Shown: positions 1 through 8,950, counted from the first letter of the stretch. The stretch is 48,699 nucleotides of DNA from SZUA-365 sp034002405 (GCA_034002405.1 JAVFAS010000020.1:1-48699), one strand, 5' to 3'. Translations and numbers: made by a program. Notes: generated by a model from the sequence alone, not told the origin.

Positions 1-3000
1 GACGACCCCCTGCGCATCGAACGCATTTCCGAAACCCACTGGCGTATCAGCGAGCGCAATACCGAACCGCGCGTGCTTGATCTGCCGGGTGCGCCGTCGG
101 TGTTTCCGGCCTACGCACAGGTGCGTATCCCTGGATATGAAAATGCGCTGCGTCCCGGCGCGCCATCCTTGCCCCTGCGTGCGCTGGAATTTCCGCTTCC
201 CCCCGGCGCCGTGCTGCGGGTGGACCTCTCCTCGCCGCGGGAGGAATCCTTCGCCGCCGAACTCGCGGCGGTGGGCGGGACGCATTCCGGCACGGCAGGG
301 ACGCATTCCGGCACGGCAGGGACGCATTCCGGCTCGGCAGGGACGCATTCCGGCTCGGCAGGGACGGGGTACACGGAAATTCTTCCCGTGACCGAGCGCG
401 ACGGTGCACGGATCGGCGGGGTGCGTTTCCATCCGGTTCGCTACGACCACGCCGCACGGCGCCTGTCCTGGCTACGCTCCTGCGTGCTCGATGTGCGTGT
501 CGTCGCGGATGGTGCCATGATCCGGAGTGAATGGTCCGAAAATACCGCGTCATCCCGCCCGAGCACGCGCGCCGGGGAGGAACGGCTGCGCGTGATCACG
601 CGGGAAGAGGGGATCTACCGTCTCTCCGGCGCGGCGATTGCCGCGGCGGGTGTCGATCCCGCGACCATTGATCCCGCGCTGCTGCGGTTGACGATGCGGG
701 ATGAGGAAATCCCGCTGCGACTGCTCGGCATGGAGGACGGCCGGGTCGATGCGGGGGATGAATTGCGATTTCATGCACCGAGAAAAGCCGGTGCCGATGG
801 GGAGTATTATGACGAGTGGAGCGACGACAATGTCTGTATTCTTTCCTGGTCCGGTTCGCCGGGACGGCGTTGGAGCGCGATCGATGCCGCCCCGTCGTCA
901 TTTCCCGCCGCGGTGCCGGTGACGGAATTCCCCGTGCGGCTGCATCTGGAGGAGGATACGGAATATCATCGCGGGGACTTCGAATACTCGGACATGCTGG
1001 TCACGCATCGCGTTCCGGGCGAACGATGGATATGGGGATACCTGCTCAAGCGCGACGCACCACAGAAGCAGGATAGCATTCGCGCGCGCTTCGATGCGCC
1101 CGCGGTGTCCCCGCACGCCGCGGCACTGCGCATTCGCGCCCGCGGCGCTTCCCGCGATACCAGCATGCTCCGCGTCACGCTGAACGGGACGATGGTCGGC
1201 GAGCAGCGCATTGCCCCGTATGCGGATGCGCTGATCGACTGGGCGATTCCCCCGGGTGTTCTGCGTGCCACGGACAACGAACTCGTCCTCACCAATCCGG
1301 GCATCATACGTTGTCCCGCGGAAAACCCGGCCTGCAGTATCGAACGCCTGTCTGTCGACTGGGCGGAACTGTATTTCACCACGGATCTCACGGGCGCCGG
1401 ATCGCCGCTGCTCCTCGATCCCGCGGCACGGCATGCGGGAAGTATCCCGCCAGCGGAATACCGGATCTCGATATCCGAAGATACGGGCGAGATCCTCGGG
1501 TATGATATCGTGCGCGGCGGCGCGCTCACGGGGATCGAGCGCGCGGGAGGCGTGGCGACGATGGTGCTGGACAGCGCGGGACGCGTCTATCTGCATACCG
1601 AAGCGGACATCTTGTCCCCACGGGCGGTGGAGCGCCTGTCCATCCCCGCGTGGGCCGCGGGGGCGACGCAGGCAGACTATCTTGTTGTCACGCATGCGTC
1701 CCTGCGCGATCAGGCCGAGCGCCTTGCCGCCTATCGGCGGCAGTCCGACGGTTACACAACCGTGGTCGCCGATGTCGAGGATATCTACGCCGTATACAAT
1801 CACGGACACAAATCACCGGAAGCGATCCGCGCCTTTGTCGAGGATGCATGGGAGCGGTGGCCGCGTCCCCGCCCGCGTTTCCTTCTGCTCATGGGTGATG
1901 CGAGCTGGGACGCGAAGCAGCGCACGCCGTCCTCGACCCGCGCCGACCTCGTGCCCACCTACGGAAATCCCGTCAGTGACAATTATTATGTGAGCTTCAC
2001 GCCGCAACAGGCGGATGTCATGCCGTCACTCGCCGTGGGCCGTATTCCCGCCGAGACGCCGGCGCAGGCGGATGCCGTGATCGAGAAGATCATCGCGTAC
2101 GAATCACTTCCGCCGCAGCCGTGGGACGACCGTTTCCTGTTCTCCGTCGGGGGAGAGAACCCCTTCGAACAGGATGTGCAGCTGCGTCCGTACGTCGACG
2201 GACTCATGCAACTTCAGACGACGCCCCATTGCATCGAGCCGCGGCTGATCATCAAGAAAACACTCGACTTCGTCAGTTACGACGATCTCGACACGCTGAT
2301 CCATGAGGTGAATCAGGGTGTCGCGTGGTTCTTTTTCGTCGGTCATGGGGGAACGCGCGTGATCGACGTCGGTGTGGAGCGGCCGGATATATTCGATAAC
2401 GAGGATAAATATATCTTTTTTGTCACGATGTCCTGCAACACCGCGCATTTCGCCGAGCCCTTCGAGACGGGCCTCAACGAACGCTTCGTGCTGTCGCCCC
2501 GCAATGGCGCCATCGCGACGCTGGGGACGTCGGGGCTGGGGATCCTCCATTACGACTATCGTTTGAGCCGGCACATGTTCTTCGGACTCTTCGACAGCGC
2601 GGCGCGGACCTACGGCGAGATCGTGTTGCTTGGCAAGCGGGGGATGCTGGCCTCCTTCGGTACCGGCGACCAGACGGCAATCAATACCACGGACCAGGTC
2701 ACCCTGCTCGGTGATCCGGCCACACGCATCCCGCTCGCGCGGACGCCGGAACTGGCCGTGCGTCCGGAGGATCTTTCCACCACACCGGAAATCCTGCTGG
2801 AGGGGACAGCGGCCACGATTCGTACCCGACTGCACAATGACGGGCTCTGTCTCGCGGACAGTGTGGGGGTCGAGCTGACCGTGTCGCGCGGTGGTGTGGT
2901 GCGGCACCGCGAATCCCGGCGTCTCGCACCGTTCGCGGTGGACACCCTGCTCGCGTGGTCACATGATTTCACCGGCATCGATGGCACGGTGGAGATTCGC

Positions 3001-5277
3001 GTGACCCTCGACGCGGAACAGGTCATCAGTGAAAAAGACGAAAGCAACAACAGCGCGGTGATGCTTGTCAATGTGCTGCCCCGCGGCATCGCGCAGATTT
3101 TTCCCCTCGATCGTGCCGAGCTTTCTCGCGGCGCGGGATCGCTGGAATTTCTATTGGCCAATCCGACCTTCGTCCCCGACCCCGCGCTGGATCCGCGGGT
3201 CGAGATCGAGTACGCGACCGACCCCGCCTTTGCCGTGGGCGTTCTGCGCGAACGCTCCCCGTTGGGCACGGTCTTCACCCGCCTGACGGTGCCGATGCCC
3301 GGGACGGATGGCGTGTGGTACTGGCGCGCTCGGATGCGGACCAGCGGCGGCAGCGAGCAGTGGTCCCCCGTACGCAGTTTCACCTTGCACGCGGCCGCGG
3401 TGTCGGATGACTGGTGGTCCCAAACCGCCCCCGGTCAGTTCGCCATGACCGAGACCGAGGCGCTGGAACCCGCGATCGGTGGTGGATTGCGGCTCGGAAT
3501 GCGCGCGCTGGAACTGGAAGCGGTGTCCGGTGGCTTCAACGGACCGTTCAAGAACGCGGTGCTTCGCGTGGGGGATGTCAATGTCAGCACCGATCGGCGC
3601 GGTTTCAATCTCGCGGTGGTCGAACCCGTCCATGGCCGTCTGGTGGACACGGTGGCGTTCGACACCTATGAAGGCCGCGCCGTCGCCGCGGAGATGGCGG
3701 CGTATGTCAACGGTATTCCGGATGATCATCTCCTGTTGATAGCCGTCAGGGACGATGCCAATGGGTATCCACCATCCTCGCCCGACGGCAGCAATATCTC
3801 GCCCGAATTGCGGCAGGCGCTCCACGCCTACGGTGCGACGCTGATCGACAGCGTGGGTTTCCGCGATTCGTATGTCCTGATCGGACGACGCGGCGATCCC
3901 ACCGCCGTGCGCGAGCAGCATTTCATTCTCGGCACTGCCGCGCGGCGCGACACGCTCATCACGCGTGCGACCGCGGGGGTGCTTCGAAGTCCTGTCATTG
4001 GTCCGGTCGGCACGGTCTCTACAGTGCGCTGGGACGGCGATGCGGGCAGCGCGACCGCACGGGTGGATCTGCGCCTCATCGCGTCCGGCGCTGGTGCCGG
4101 AGCGGACGGTGGGCGTGACTCCGTGTTGGCGACCTTCGCCGACGTGGCCCCGGGCGATGAAATCCCACTCGTGGCGCACAATCCTCTCCCGTCGGCCTTC
4201 CTGCGTCTCGAGGCGCTCGTGCAGGATGCGCAGGGTGAGGGGAGTCCGGTCCTTCGCGGACTCCGGCTCGGGTATGTGTCGCGTTTCCCCGAACTCGGCA
4301 TCACGTCGCAGGTCGTCGAGAGCGCGCCCGACTCGGTGCTCGAAGGCGAGCCGATCACCGTGCGTGCCACGGTGTACAACGGTGGCCGCGTCGCGGCGGA
4401 CGGACGCACGATGCGTCTCGCCGTGCCGGGAACCGCGATTTCCCTGCAACAACCGCTGCCGTCCGCCGCGCCCCGTCTCGACGACGGAGTGGAAGTGGAA
4501 TTTGTCCTCCCGACCGCGGGTGTGCGTGGCGAACATCGTTTTGAACTCGCGATCGATGCCGAGGGCAGCGGGCAGGAATATTATCGCGCGAACAATGTCT
4601 ACTCGAAGCGATTCCTGTCCGGTCGTGACGGAGAGGCACCGCATCTGGCCGTTACCTTCGACGGCAACGAGATCGTGAACAACGATTTTGTCTCCCCGAC
4701 ACCGGTGATCGAAATCCGTCTCCGCGACCAATCCCCCCTGCCCGTGACCGACACCTCGAGCGTGCAGATTTTTCTCGACGGGCAGCGGATCTGGTTGATG
4801 AGCGACCCGCGGGTGCGGTACGTCCCTGGCGCGGGCGAGGAAAAACTGCGCGTCGAATTCACGCCCGCACTCACCGATGGCCTGCATGTTCTCGCCGTGT
4901 CCGGTAAGGATGCCACCGGAAATGCGACGGATACCATCCCGTACCAGGTACGCTTCAATGTTTCGCGTGCGGGACGCGTCGATCAGGTCCTTCCCTACCC
5001 GAGTCCGACGACGGGACCGGCGGACTTCACATTCCGCGTGATCGGCGCGGAAGCGCCCGAGGCGGCACGCGTGAAAATCTACACGGTCGCCGGACGTCTG
5101 ATCCGCGAGATCGTGGCCTATCCCGCCGACCTGCGCATCGGCTTCAACCGCATCCCCTGGGATGGCCGTGACGCGGACGGCGATGCCATCGCCAACGGTG
5201 TCTATTTCTTCAAGCTCGTGCTGACGCATGCGGGCGAGTCCATCGAGCAGATCGGCCGCTTCGCGGTGCTGCGGTGA
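1..5277 (+). CDS. Gingipain-type (C25) cysteine peptidase with C-terminal sorting/FlgD-like domain, 5'-truncated
   Basis: The frame is open from base 1, so the true start and signal peptide lie outside the window; at least 1758 codons are present. Counting from the first codon, a peptidase C25 domain spans about residues 558-911. The catalytic pair is visible: His782 in a VGHGG motif and Cys812 in TMSCNTAHF. It is preceded by a propeptide-like region and followed by CARDB/Ig-like segments and a domain from about 1661 (YPSPTTG...GRLIREI...NGVYFFKL) resembling FlgD-like/T9SS type A sorting domains. The protein should be exported and act at the cell surface. The architecture resembles PorU, the T9SS sortase, and large secreted gingipain-like proteases; the sequence does not decide which. 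Residues 93-120 are four tandem copies of a GTHSG(T/S)A unit. A tRNA gene with its own promoter follows. Confidence 0.85.
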   Translation, partial: DDPLRIERISETHWRISERNTEPRVLDLPGAPSVFPAYAQVRIPGYENALRPGAPSLPLRALEFPLPPGAVLRVDLSSPREESFAAELAAVGGTHSGTAGTHSGTAGTHSGSAGTHSGSAGTGYTEILPVTERDGARIGGVRFHPVRYDHAARRLSWLRSCVLDVRVVADGAMIRSEWSENTASSRPSTRAGEERLRVITREEGIYRLSGAAIAAAGVDPATIDPALLRLTMRDEEIPLRLLGMEDGRVDAGDELRFHAPRKAGADGEYYDEWSDDNVCILSWSGSPGRRWSAIDAAPSSFPAAVPVTEFPVRLHLEEDTEYHRGDFEYSDMLVTHRVPGERWIWGYLLKRDAPQKQDSIRARFDAPAVSPHAAALRIRARGASRDTSMLRVTLNGTMVGEQRIAPYADALIDWAIPPGVLRATDNELVLTNPGIIRCPAENPACSIERLSVDWAELYFTTDLTGAGSPLLLDPAARHAGSIPPAEYRISISEDTGEILGYDIVRGGALTGIERAGGVATMVLDSAGRVYLHTEADILSPRAVERLSIPAWAAGATQADYLVVTHASLRDQAERLAAYRRQSDGYTTVVADVEDIYAVYNHGHKSPEAIRAFVEDAWERWPRPRPRFLLLMGDASWDAKQRTPSSTRADLVPTYGNPVSDNYYVSFTPQQADVMPSLAVGRIPAETPAQADAVIEKIIAYESLPPQPWDDRFLFSVGGENPFEQDVQLRPYVDGLMQLQTTPHCIEPRLIIKKTLDFVSYDDLDTLIHEVNQGVAWFFFVGHGGTRVIDVGVERPDIFDNEDKYIFFVTMSCNTAHFAEPFETGLNERFVLSPRNGAIATLGTSGLGILHYDYRLSRHMFFGLFDSAARTYGEIVLLGKRGMLASFGTGDQTAINTTDQVTLLGDPATRIPLARTPELAVRPEDLSTTPEILLEGTAATIRTRLHNDGLCLADSVGVELTVSRGGVVRHRESRRLAPFAVDTLLAWSHDFTGIDGTVEIRVTLDAEQVISEKDESNNSAVMLVNVLPRGIAQIFPLDRAELSRGAGSLEFLLANPTFVPDPALDPRVEIEYATDPAFAVGVLRERSPLGTVFTRLTVPMPGTDGVWYWRARMRTSGGSEQWSPVRSFTLHAAAVSDDWWSQTAPGQFAMTETEALEPAIGGGLRLGMRALELEAVSGGFNGPFKNAVLRVGDVNVSTDRRGFNLAVVEPVHGRLVDTVAFDTYEGRAVAAEMAAYVNGIPDDHLLLIAVRDDANGYPPSSPDGSNISPELRQALHAYGATLIDSVGFRDSYVLIGRRGDPTAVREQHFILGTAARRDTLITRATAGVLRSPVIGPVGTVSTVRWDGDAGSATARVDLRLIASGAGAGADGGRDSVLATFADVAPGDEIPLVAHNPLPSAFLRLEALVQDAQGEGSPVLRGLRLGYVSRFPELGITSQVVESAPDSVLEGEPITVRATVYNGGRVAADGRTMRLAVPGTAISLQQPLPSAAPRLDDGVEVEFVLPTAGVRGEHRFELAIDAEGSGQEYYRANNVYSKRFLSGRDGEAPHLAVTFDGNEIVNNDFVSPTPVIEIRLRDQSPLPVTDTSSVQIFLDGQRIWLMSDPRVRYVPGAGEEKLRVEFTPALTDGLHVLAVSGKDATGNATDTIPYQVRFNVSRAGRVDQVLPYPSPTTGPADFTFRVIGAEAPEAARVKIYTVAGRLIREIVAYPADLRIGFNRIPWDGRDADGDAIANGVYFFKLVLTHAGESIEQIGRFAVLR
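277..360 (+). repeat. Four tandem 21-bp in-frame repeats inside the C25 peptidase gene
   Basis: Four consecutive 21-bp units, each encoding GTHSG(T/S)A, plus a partial fifth. The first two units are identical to each other, as are the last two; the pairs differ by one base (cac versus ctc). The period is a multiple of three, so copy-number change would keep the frame. The block sits in the N-terminal region, well before the catalytic domain. Confidence 0.95.
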
Positions 5278-5339
5278 CGGCGGGAAGACGCGCGCGACGC
5301 ATTCCGAATAAAGGTTTTTCCATCTTTTTTTCCGGACAC

Positions 5340-5369
5340 TTGCATCGAATCGTCGCGCATGCGTATACT
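5340..5369 (+). promoter_or_regulatory. Promoter of tRNA-Gln
   Basis: TTGCAT (5340-5345) and TATACT (5364-5369) are 18 bp apart. Read in Bacteroidota style this is TTG, 21 bp, TATACTTG (5364-5371), close to TAnnTTTG. It lies 15 bp upstream of the mature tRNA. Confidence 0.65.
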
Positions 5370-5384
5370 TGTAGACATAATGTT

Positions 5385-5457
5385 TGCCCCTTGGTGTAAT
5401 TGGCAACACGCCTGACTCTGGATCAGGAAAGTCTAGGTTCGAGCCCTAGAGGGGCAG
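5385..5457 (+). tRNA. tRNA-Gln (anticodon CTG)
   Basis: A complete 73-nt cloverleaf. Acceptor stem TGCCCCT/AGGGGCA, D stem GTGT/ACAC, anticodon stem CCTGA/TCAGG with loop CTCTGGA (anticodon CTG, reading CAG), five-base variable loop, T arm CTAGG-TTCGAGC-CCTAG, discriminator G. CCA is not encoded and must be added after transcription. The gene is monocistronic, with a promoter just upstream and a terminator hairpin just downstream. Confidence 0.97.
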
Positions 5458-5462
5458 CCCCC

Positions 5463-5500
5463 AACACGGCGAAATCGGAAACGGTTTCGCCGTGTTTCGT
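5463..5500 (+). terminator. Rho-independent terminator of tRNA-Gln
   Basis: A perfect 12-bp stem, AACACGGCGAAA (5463-5474) with TTTCGCCGTGTT (5485-5496), followed by TCGTTTCC. It begins 6 bp after the tRNA. Confidence 0.75.
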
Positions 5501-5772
5501 TTCCACGGATTCGGCGCTTGGCGTGCCGGGAGCATCGCCGTTGCCACCCCCATGGGCTCGATCCTCCGGGGCACCCCAACTGGCGCGAGAATCCGATCCG
5601 TTCTGATTCTGGTCGATTGACGGTGCGGGACGATCGTATCCGTAGGGAAACAATGCCTGAGAATTCTTGCGCAATCGCCAAAATACCCAATGAGCTCCCT
5701 GTGCGAGGATACTGAAAACAACAGATGCGAAATTAATTCTTCATTGTTCGGGACGGAACTCCCGTTTCCCCC
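5497..5772. other. Intergenic stretch with no recognised feature
   Basis: No coding region with a plausible start and composition, and no structural RNA, was recognised here. The short open frames on both strands look like chance frames. It becomes A/T-rich around 5715-5750, just before the small-RNA promoter. Confidence 0.5.
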
Positions 5773-5802
5773 TTGACACGGCGGTGGGATTTTGTATCTT
5801 TC
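5773..5802 (+). promoter_or_regulatory. Promoter of putative small RNA
   Basis: TTGACA (5773-5778), 16 bp, TATCTT (5795-5800). In the Bacteroidota reading this is TTG, 19 bp, TATCTTTC (5795-5802), which matches TAnnTTTG in all but the last base. Confidence 0.65.
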
Positions 5803-5805
5803 AGC

Positions 5806-5945
5806 TGTGGTTGGAGTGACAGTTTATTTTCTCTCTCCAAACTGTCCCTCACAATCTCGTGGATGATGAAAATCCGGTGCTGCCCACGCGGCACCGATGA
5901 TTCGGTCCGGCAGTTCCGCACCTCTTTCTGCCGGGCCGATTTTTT
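5806..5945 (+). ncRNA. Putative stand-alone small RNA, about 140 nt
   Basis: A promoter, three hairpins and a strong intrinsic terminator bound this unit, and no downstream gene lies on the same strand. Hairpin 1: GAGTGACAGTTT (5814-5825) with AAACTGTCCCTC (5839-5850), one mismatch and a C/T-rich loop. Hairpin 2: CGGTGC (5875-5880) with GCACCG (5891-5896). Hairpin 3 is the terminator at 5902-5939, followed by TTTTTT. I do not recognise it as 6S RNA, SRP RNA, tmRNA, RNase P RNA or a known riboswitch. A short frame overlaps it (MMKIRCC... from about 5862), but it runs through the terminator and is unlikely to be translated. Opposite and downstream is the terminator of the convergent Omp28-like gene. 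The exact 5' end is inferred from the promoter. Confidence 0.55.
5902..5945 (+). terminator. Intrinsic terminator of the putative small RNA
   Basis: TCGGTCCGGCAG (5902-5913) pairs with CTGCCGGGCCGA (5928-5939), one G-T wobble, 14-nt loop, then six T residues (5940-5945). Confidence 0.85.
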
Positions 5946-5990
5946 ATGTCCGCGCCGCGCGCCGCGTTTTCCGCGCGTTGATCCTTGACA

Positions 5991-6022
5991 TAAAAAAAGT
6001 CCCGGTCCGTAGGGACCGGGAC
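5991..6022 (-). terminator. Intrinsic terminator of the Omp28-like gene
   Basis: On the minus strand a perfect 10-bp stem GTCCCGGTCC/GGACCGGGAC (6022-6013 with 6008-5999) and a four-base loop are followed by TTTTTTTATG. It lies 30 bp after the stop codon at 6052. Confidence 0.9.
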
Positions 6023-6051
6023 GATGAGGGATCAACGAATGAGAATATCTG

Positions 6052-7449
6052 CTACTTGCTCAGCTGCATCTGCTGCATGGCGCTGTGCGTCGGGGTGTGC
6101 AGGCGCGTGAAGTAGATACCCGAGGGCATGGCGTTGCCCGCCGCGTCGGTGCCGGTCCATTCGAAAACGTGTCCGCCCGCCGCATGCACGCCGGACGCGA
6201 GGGTCGTGACGTGCCGGCCGAGCATGTCGTAGACCGTCACGGTGATGTCGCTTTCCTCGGCGAGTTCAACGGTGATGTACGTGTTCGGATTGAACGGATT
6301 CGGATAGTTCGGCAGCAGGCGCGTCTCGGTGGGAACCGGTGCGGCCATCAGACGGGAGATCGGGGAATAGTCGATCGTGCCGTCGTAATCCACCTGGCGC
6401 AACCGGTAATCGTAGACCTCGAGGGGACGCACGTCGCGATCGAGGAATTCATACTGCTGCTGCTCATTGGTCGTCCCGCGGCCGGCGACGAAGCCGAGAT
6501 CGCTCCATTCGCCATCGGCGGAACGGCGTTCGACGAACCAGCCGCTGTTGTTGCTTTCGCTAGCGGTGCGCCAGATCACACGCACGTCCGCGCCCTCCTG
6601 TGCGGCGTTGAAGCTGATCAGTTCGACGGGAATGACGGTCAGTGCGGTGAGGATCGGTTCCTGCCATGACTGCTGGATGGCCATCTGCGTCGGACGCGGC
6701 TGTCCGCCCACGGTGAGCGTGACTTTCTTCGTGACGAATATCGTCAGCTTGCAGTTGTTGATGTCGTAATTGGCGGGGACGGTATAGTTGAGGTTCTGCA
6801 GTACCGTCTGTCCCGCGGTGTATCCGGTCGAGGTGAGGGTCGTACCGTACGAGCCCGTGATCATATCACGCACGACGCGCTTGTGATAGTACGGATTGAT
6901 AATAATCGTACTTCCGTTGACGGTTTTCTTCTGCGCGTAATTGAGCCCATCCTCTGTCAGCACGACGTTGTAATAGAATTCACCAGTCATGTCGGCGAGG
7001 ATGTTCATCGTGACCGTGGCCGCGATCTGGCGGGTGTCCTGATCGTAGGTGCCTGTCACGCTGATGGACATTGGCGAGGTCTGCTGGTTCTGGTATTCCA
7101 TGATCTGCCGCCAGTAGGCCCGGTCGACGGCGATTGCCGCGCTCGTGCCAAGATTGATCAGCAAACGGTCGATGGCCCCGGTTGGGAATCCCGGGACAAG
7201 CAGATGCTGGGTGACGATGTCGCCTTCATTGGTCGCCATCGGATCACCGTTGTGATACGCGATGGCTCGGGCATTGGGCAGGGTGTTGAGAATCGCGTCC
7301 AGCGTGTCGGCGCCGTAGGGACACCAGATGCACCAGGTGCCGGTGAACTGTTCGAGCAGCGGATAGCGTGCCGTGCTGTTTTGCGCATGGACGAGGGTGG
7401 GAAGCGCGAAAATCAACGCGAGAAGGAGGGTCCGGAACAACGTACGCAT
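6052..7449 (-). CDS. Omp28-like thioredoxin-fold protein with T9SS type A sorting domain
   Basis: 465 residues. A signal peptide (MRTLFRTLLLALIFALPTLVHAQ) is followed by a thioredoxin-like region with C40-IW-C43 in GTWCIWCPYG, typical of the Omp28/thiol-disulfide family. Residues 378-465 form a T9SS sorting domain beginning LLPNYPNPFNP and ending SGIYFTRL...MQLSK. It is therefore probably exported to the surface by T9SS rather than left in the periplasm, which is unusual for a CxxC protein. The start is ATG at 7449, preceded by AAGGAAG seven bases upstream. The gene is probably monocistronic, ending in a strong terminator. The redox role is inferred from the motif only. Confidence 0.85.
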   Translation of the reverse strand: MRTLFRTLLLALIFALPTLVHAQNSTARYPLLEQFTGTWCIWCPYGADTLDAILNTLPNARAIAYHNGDPMATNEGDIVTQHLLVPGFPTGAIDRLLINLGTSAAIAVDRAYWRQIMEYQNQQTSPMSISVTGTYDQDTRQIAATVTMNILADMTGEFYYNVVLTEDGLNYAQKKTVNGSTIIINPYYHKRVVRDMITGSYGTTLTSTGYTAGQTVLQNLNYTVPANYDINNCKLTIFVTKKVTLTVGGQPRPTQMAIQQSWQEPILTALTVIPVELISFNAAQEGADVRVIWRTASESNNSGWFVERRSADGEWSDLGFVAGRGTTNEQQQYEFLDRDVRPLEVYDYRLRQVDYDGTIDYSPISRLMAAPVPTETRLLPNYPNPFNPNTYITVELAEESDITVTVYDMLGRHVTTLASGVHAAGGHVFEWTGTDAAGNAMPSGIYFTRLHTPTHSAMQQMQLSK

Positions 7450-7626
7450 AGGCGGCTTCCTTGTAGTGGAGAGTGATCGGAGTGGCGTCGGTGTGCGCTT
7501 GTGGGGGAGATGCGGATAATGGCATCGGGACCATCAGGCGTACCGGAACATCGGAATTTATTCCCCAAGTTGCAAGCCGCGCGGCGCGGCGCAACCGCCG
7601 ACGGCGGCGTCGGGGCCGGATGGGAT

Positions 7627-7665
7627 GGAAAACGGCACGCCCGTGGAGTGTGCCGCGGGCGTGCC
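7627..7665 (-). terminator. Terminator after the dihaem cytochrome c gene
   Basis: A perfect 10-bp stem GGCACGCCCG (7634-7643) with CGGGCGTGCC (7656-7665). On the minus strand it is followed by GTTTTCC. It lies about 70 bp downstream of the cytochrome stop codon. Confidence 0.65.
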
Positions 7666-7734
7666 GTCGATCCGTTTGTCATGCGACGGAGCGGAGTGGT
7701 GTACGTCCTTCGTCGCGACGTCAGGACAAACGCG

Positions 7735-8712
7735 TCACTGCTTCGGCGTGAAGCGCTCCACCTTGTTCTTCACCGGTTTCACGGTTTTCAGGTACGCATA
7801 CATCGCCCGGAGGTCGCGTTCCTCCATCCCGGCATAAAACAGCCAGGGCATGATGGTGTTGAAGTCCGTCGGGCCGATCTTCGGCTCGACATAGGAGGAG
7901 TCGACGTACATCTTGAAACGCTGGACGAACATGTCCTCGGTCCACGATCCGATACCGGTCTCAACATCCGGCGTGATGTTGACCGCGCGCAGCATTCCTC
8001 CCGGCAGCGCGAATTCCCCGCCACCCGCGAAGGCCATGCCGGGCAGCGGCTCGCCCTTCTCCATCGGGGTGTGACAGTGCATGCAGCCGGACGCGCCCAC
8101 CAGGTAGCGGCCGTATTCCACCGTGTTCGATGGCGAGGGACGCCGCGTGTGTGCCGGTTCGGCCGGGATGGTGCGCATGATGAGATTCATCGGGAAATTC
8201 GCTTCCGAGACGGGAACCTCCGACACGACGGGCTCGAGCGTCCGGATGTACGCGATAATGGAATAAATGTCTTCTTTATCCATTTTTCCAAAATCCGCGT
8301 ATGGCATGACCGGGAAGAGCGGGCGGCCATCCTTGCTGATTCCCGCGGTGATGGCGCGGTACACCTCGCCGTCGGTCCAGTCGCCGAGGTGATGCGGCGT
8401 GATGTTGGGAGAATAGAAGGTGCCGGGGAACCCCATTTCCTCACCGAACTTCTCCCCGCCCTTGCCCGCGGTTCCCGGCACCATCGGTGCGGCGAAGCGG
8501 GTGTAGTCGCGAGTGGAATGACAGTCGATGCATCCCGCGACGTGTGTCGCGAGATATTCGCCCCGCGCCAGGCGTGCCGGGGTGGCCTCGACACGGATAT
8601 CCGGGGCCTCGCCGACGTTCGGGTAGGCCGCATGCAGGTATAGGTAACCGCCGCCCAGGACGGCGACGAGCAACACGGCCAGGGCAAGCGCGATCTTGCG
8701 CACAATCTTCAT
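7735..8712 (-). CDS. Membrane-anchored dihaem cytochrome c
   Basis: 325 residues. An N-terminal hydrophobic segment (about residues 5-27) serves as signal or anchor. Two class I cytochrome c domains follow, with haem sites C61-ID-C64-H65 and C210-MH-C213-H214. Candidate axial Met residues lie in MPYADF (about 136) and MPWLF. The layout resembles the dihaem cytochrome subunits of membrane dehydrogenases, but no dehydrogenase partner is adjacent, so the electron donor is unknown. It would face the periplasm and could feed the cbb3 oxidase encoded 16 kb away; that is inference. The start is ATG at 8712 with GAGAGG seven bases upstream. A terminator follows. Confidence 0.88.
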   Translation of the reverse strand: MKIVRKIALALAVLLVAVLGGGYLYLHAAYPNVGEAPDIRVEATPARLARGEYLATHVAGCIDCHSTRDYTRFAAPMVPGTAGKGGEKFGEEMGFPGTFYSPNITPHHLGDWTDGEVYRAITAGISKDGRPLFPVMPYADFGKMDKEDIYSIIAYIRTLEPVVSEVPVSEANFPMNLIMRTIPAEPAHTRRPSPSNTVEYGRYLVGASGCMHCHTPMEKGEPLPGMAFAGGGEFALPGGMLRAVNITPDVETGIGSWTEDMFVQRFKMYVDSSYVEPKIGPTDFNTIMPWLFYAGMEERDLRAMYAYLKTVKPVKNKVERFTPKQ

Positions 8713-8950
8713 TGTGTCCTCTCTCGGAAAATGGTACAGTGAACGTATCAGACGACGTCCTCGCTCCCGCCCCGGATGCGTCGCGTCTGCGCGGCATGGG
8801 GCGGATATACGGAGCCAAGGTCCGAGAGTTGCGTGATCAGAATGTGGATGGAGTCAAAATGCGTGGGAAAAAAGAAAAAAGCAAGAAAATATTTTATTTG
8901 TCGGCGCGGGCGTCAGCCGCGTCGCGGGCATCAGCCGCGGGGGGGGGAGG
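8713..8950. other. Intergenic region with CGCGGCTGA repeats and A/T tracts
   Basis: 238 bp without a gene. On the minus strand, CGCGGCTGA occurs three times, once including the transpeptidase stop codon at 8951-8953. A run of nine C (minus strand) and pyrimidine-rich tracts around 8870-8890 follow. The T-rich minus-strand tracts may help terminate the transpeptidase transcript, but no convincing stem precedes them. Confidence 0.4.

Noticed and set aside
3151..5409. Minus-strand 752-codon open frame over the C25 peptidase end
   Set aside because: Antisense shadow, with no recognisable domain and no ribosome site.
5518..5715. 65-codon plus-strand frame after the tRNA terminator
   Set aside because: No promoter or ribosome site and no similarity to a known protein.
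5423..5721. Minus-strand frames overlapping tRNA-Gln (ending ...GLEPRLS)
   Set aside because: This is the well-known false frame read from the antisense of a tRNA; no start signal or composition supports it.
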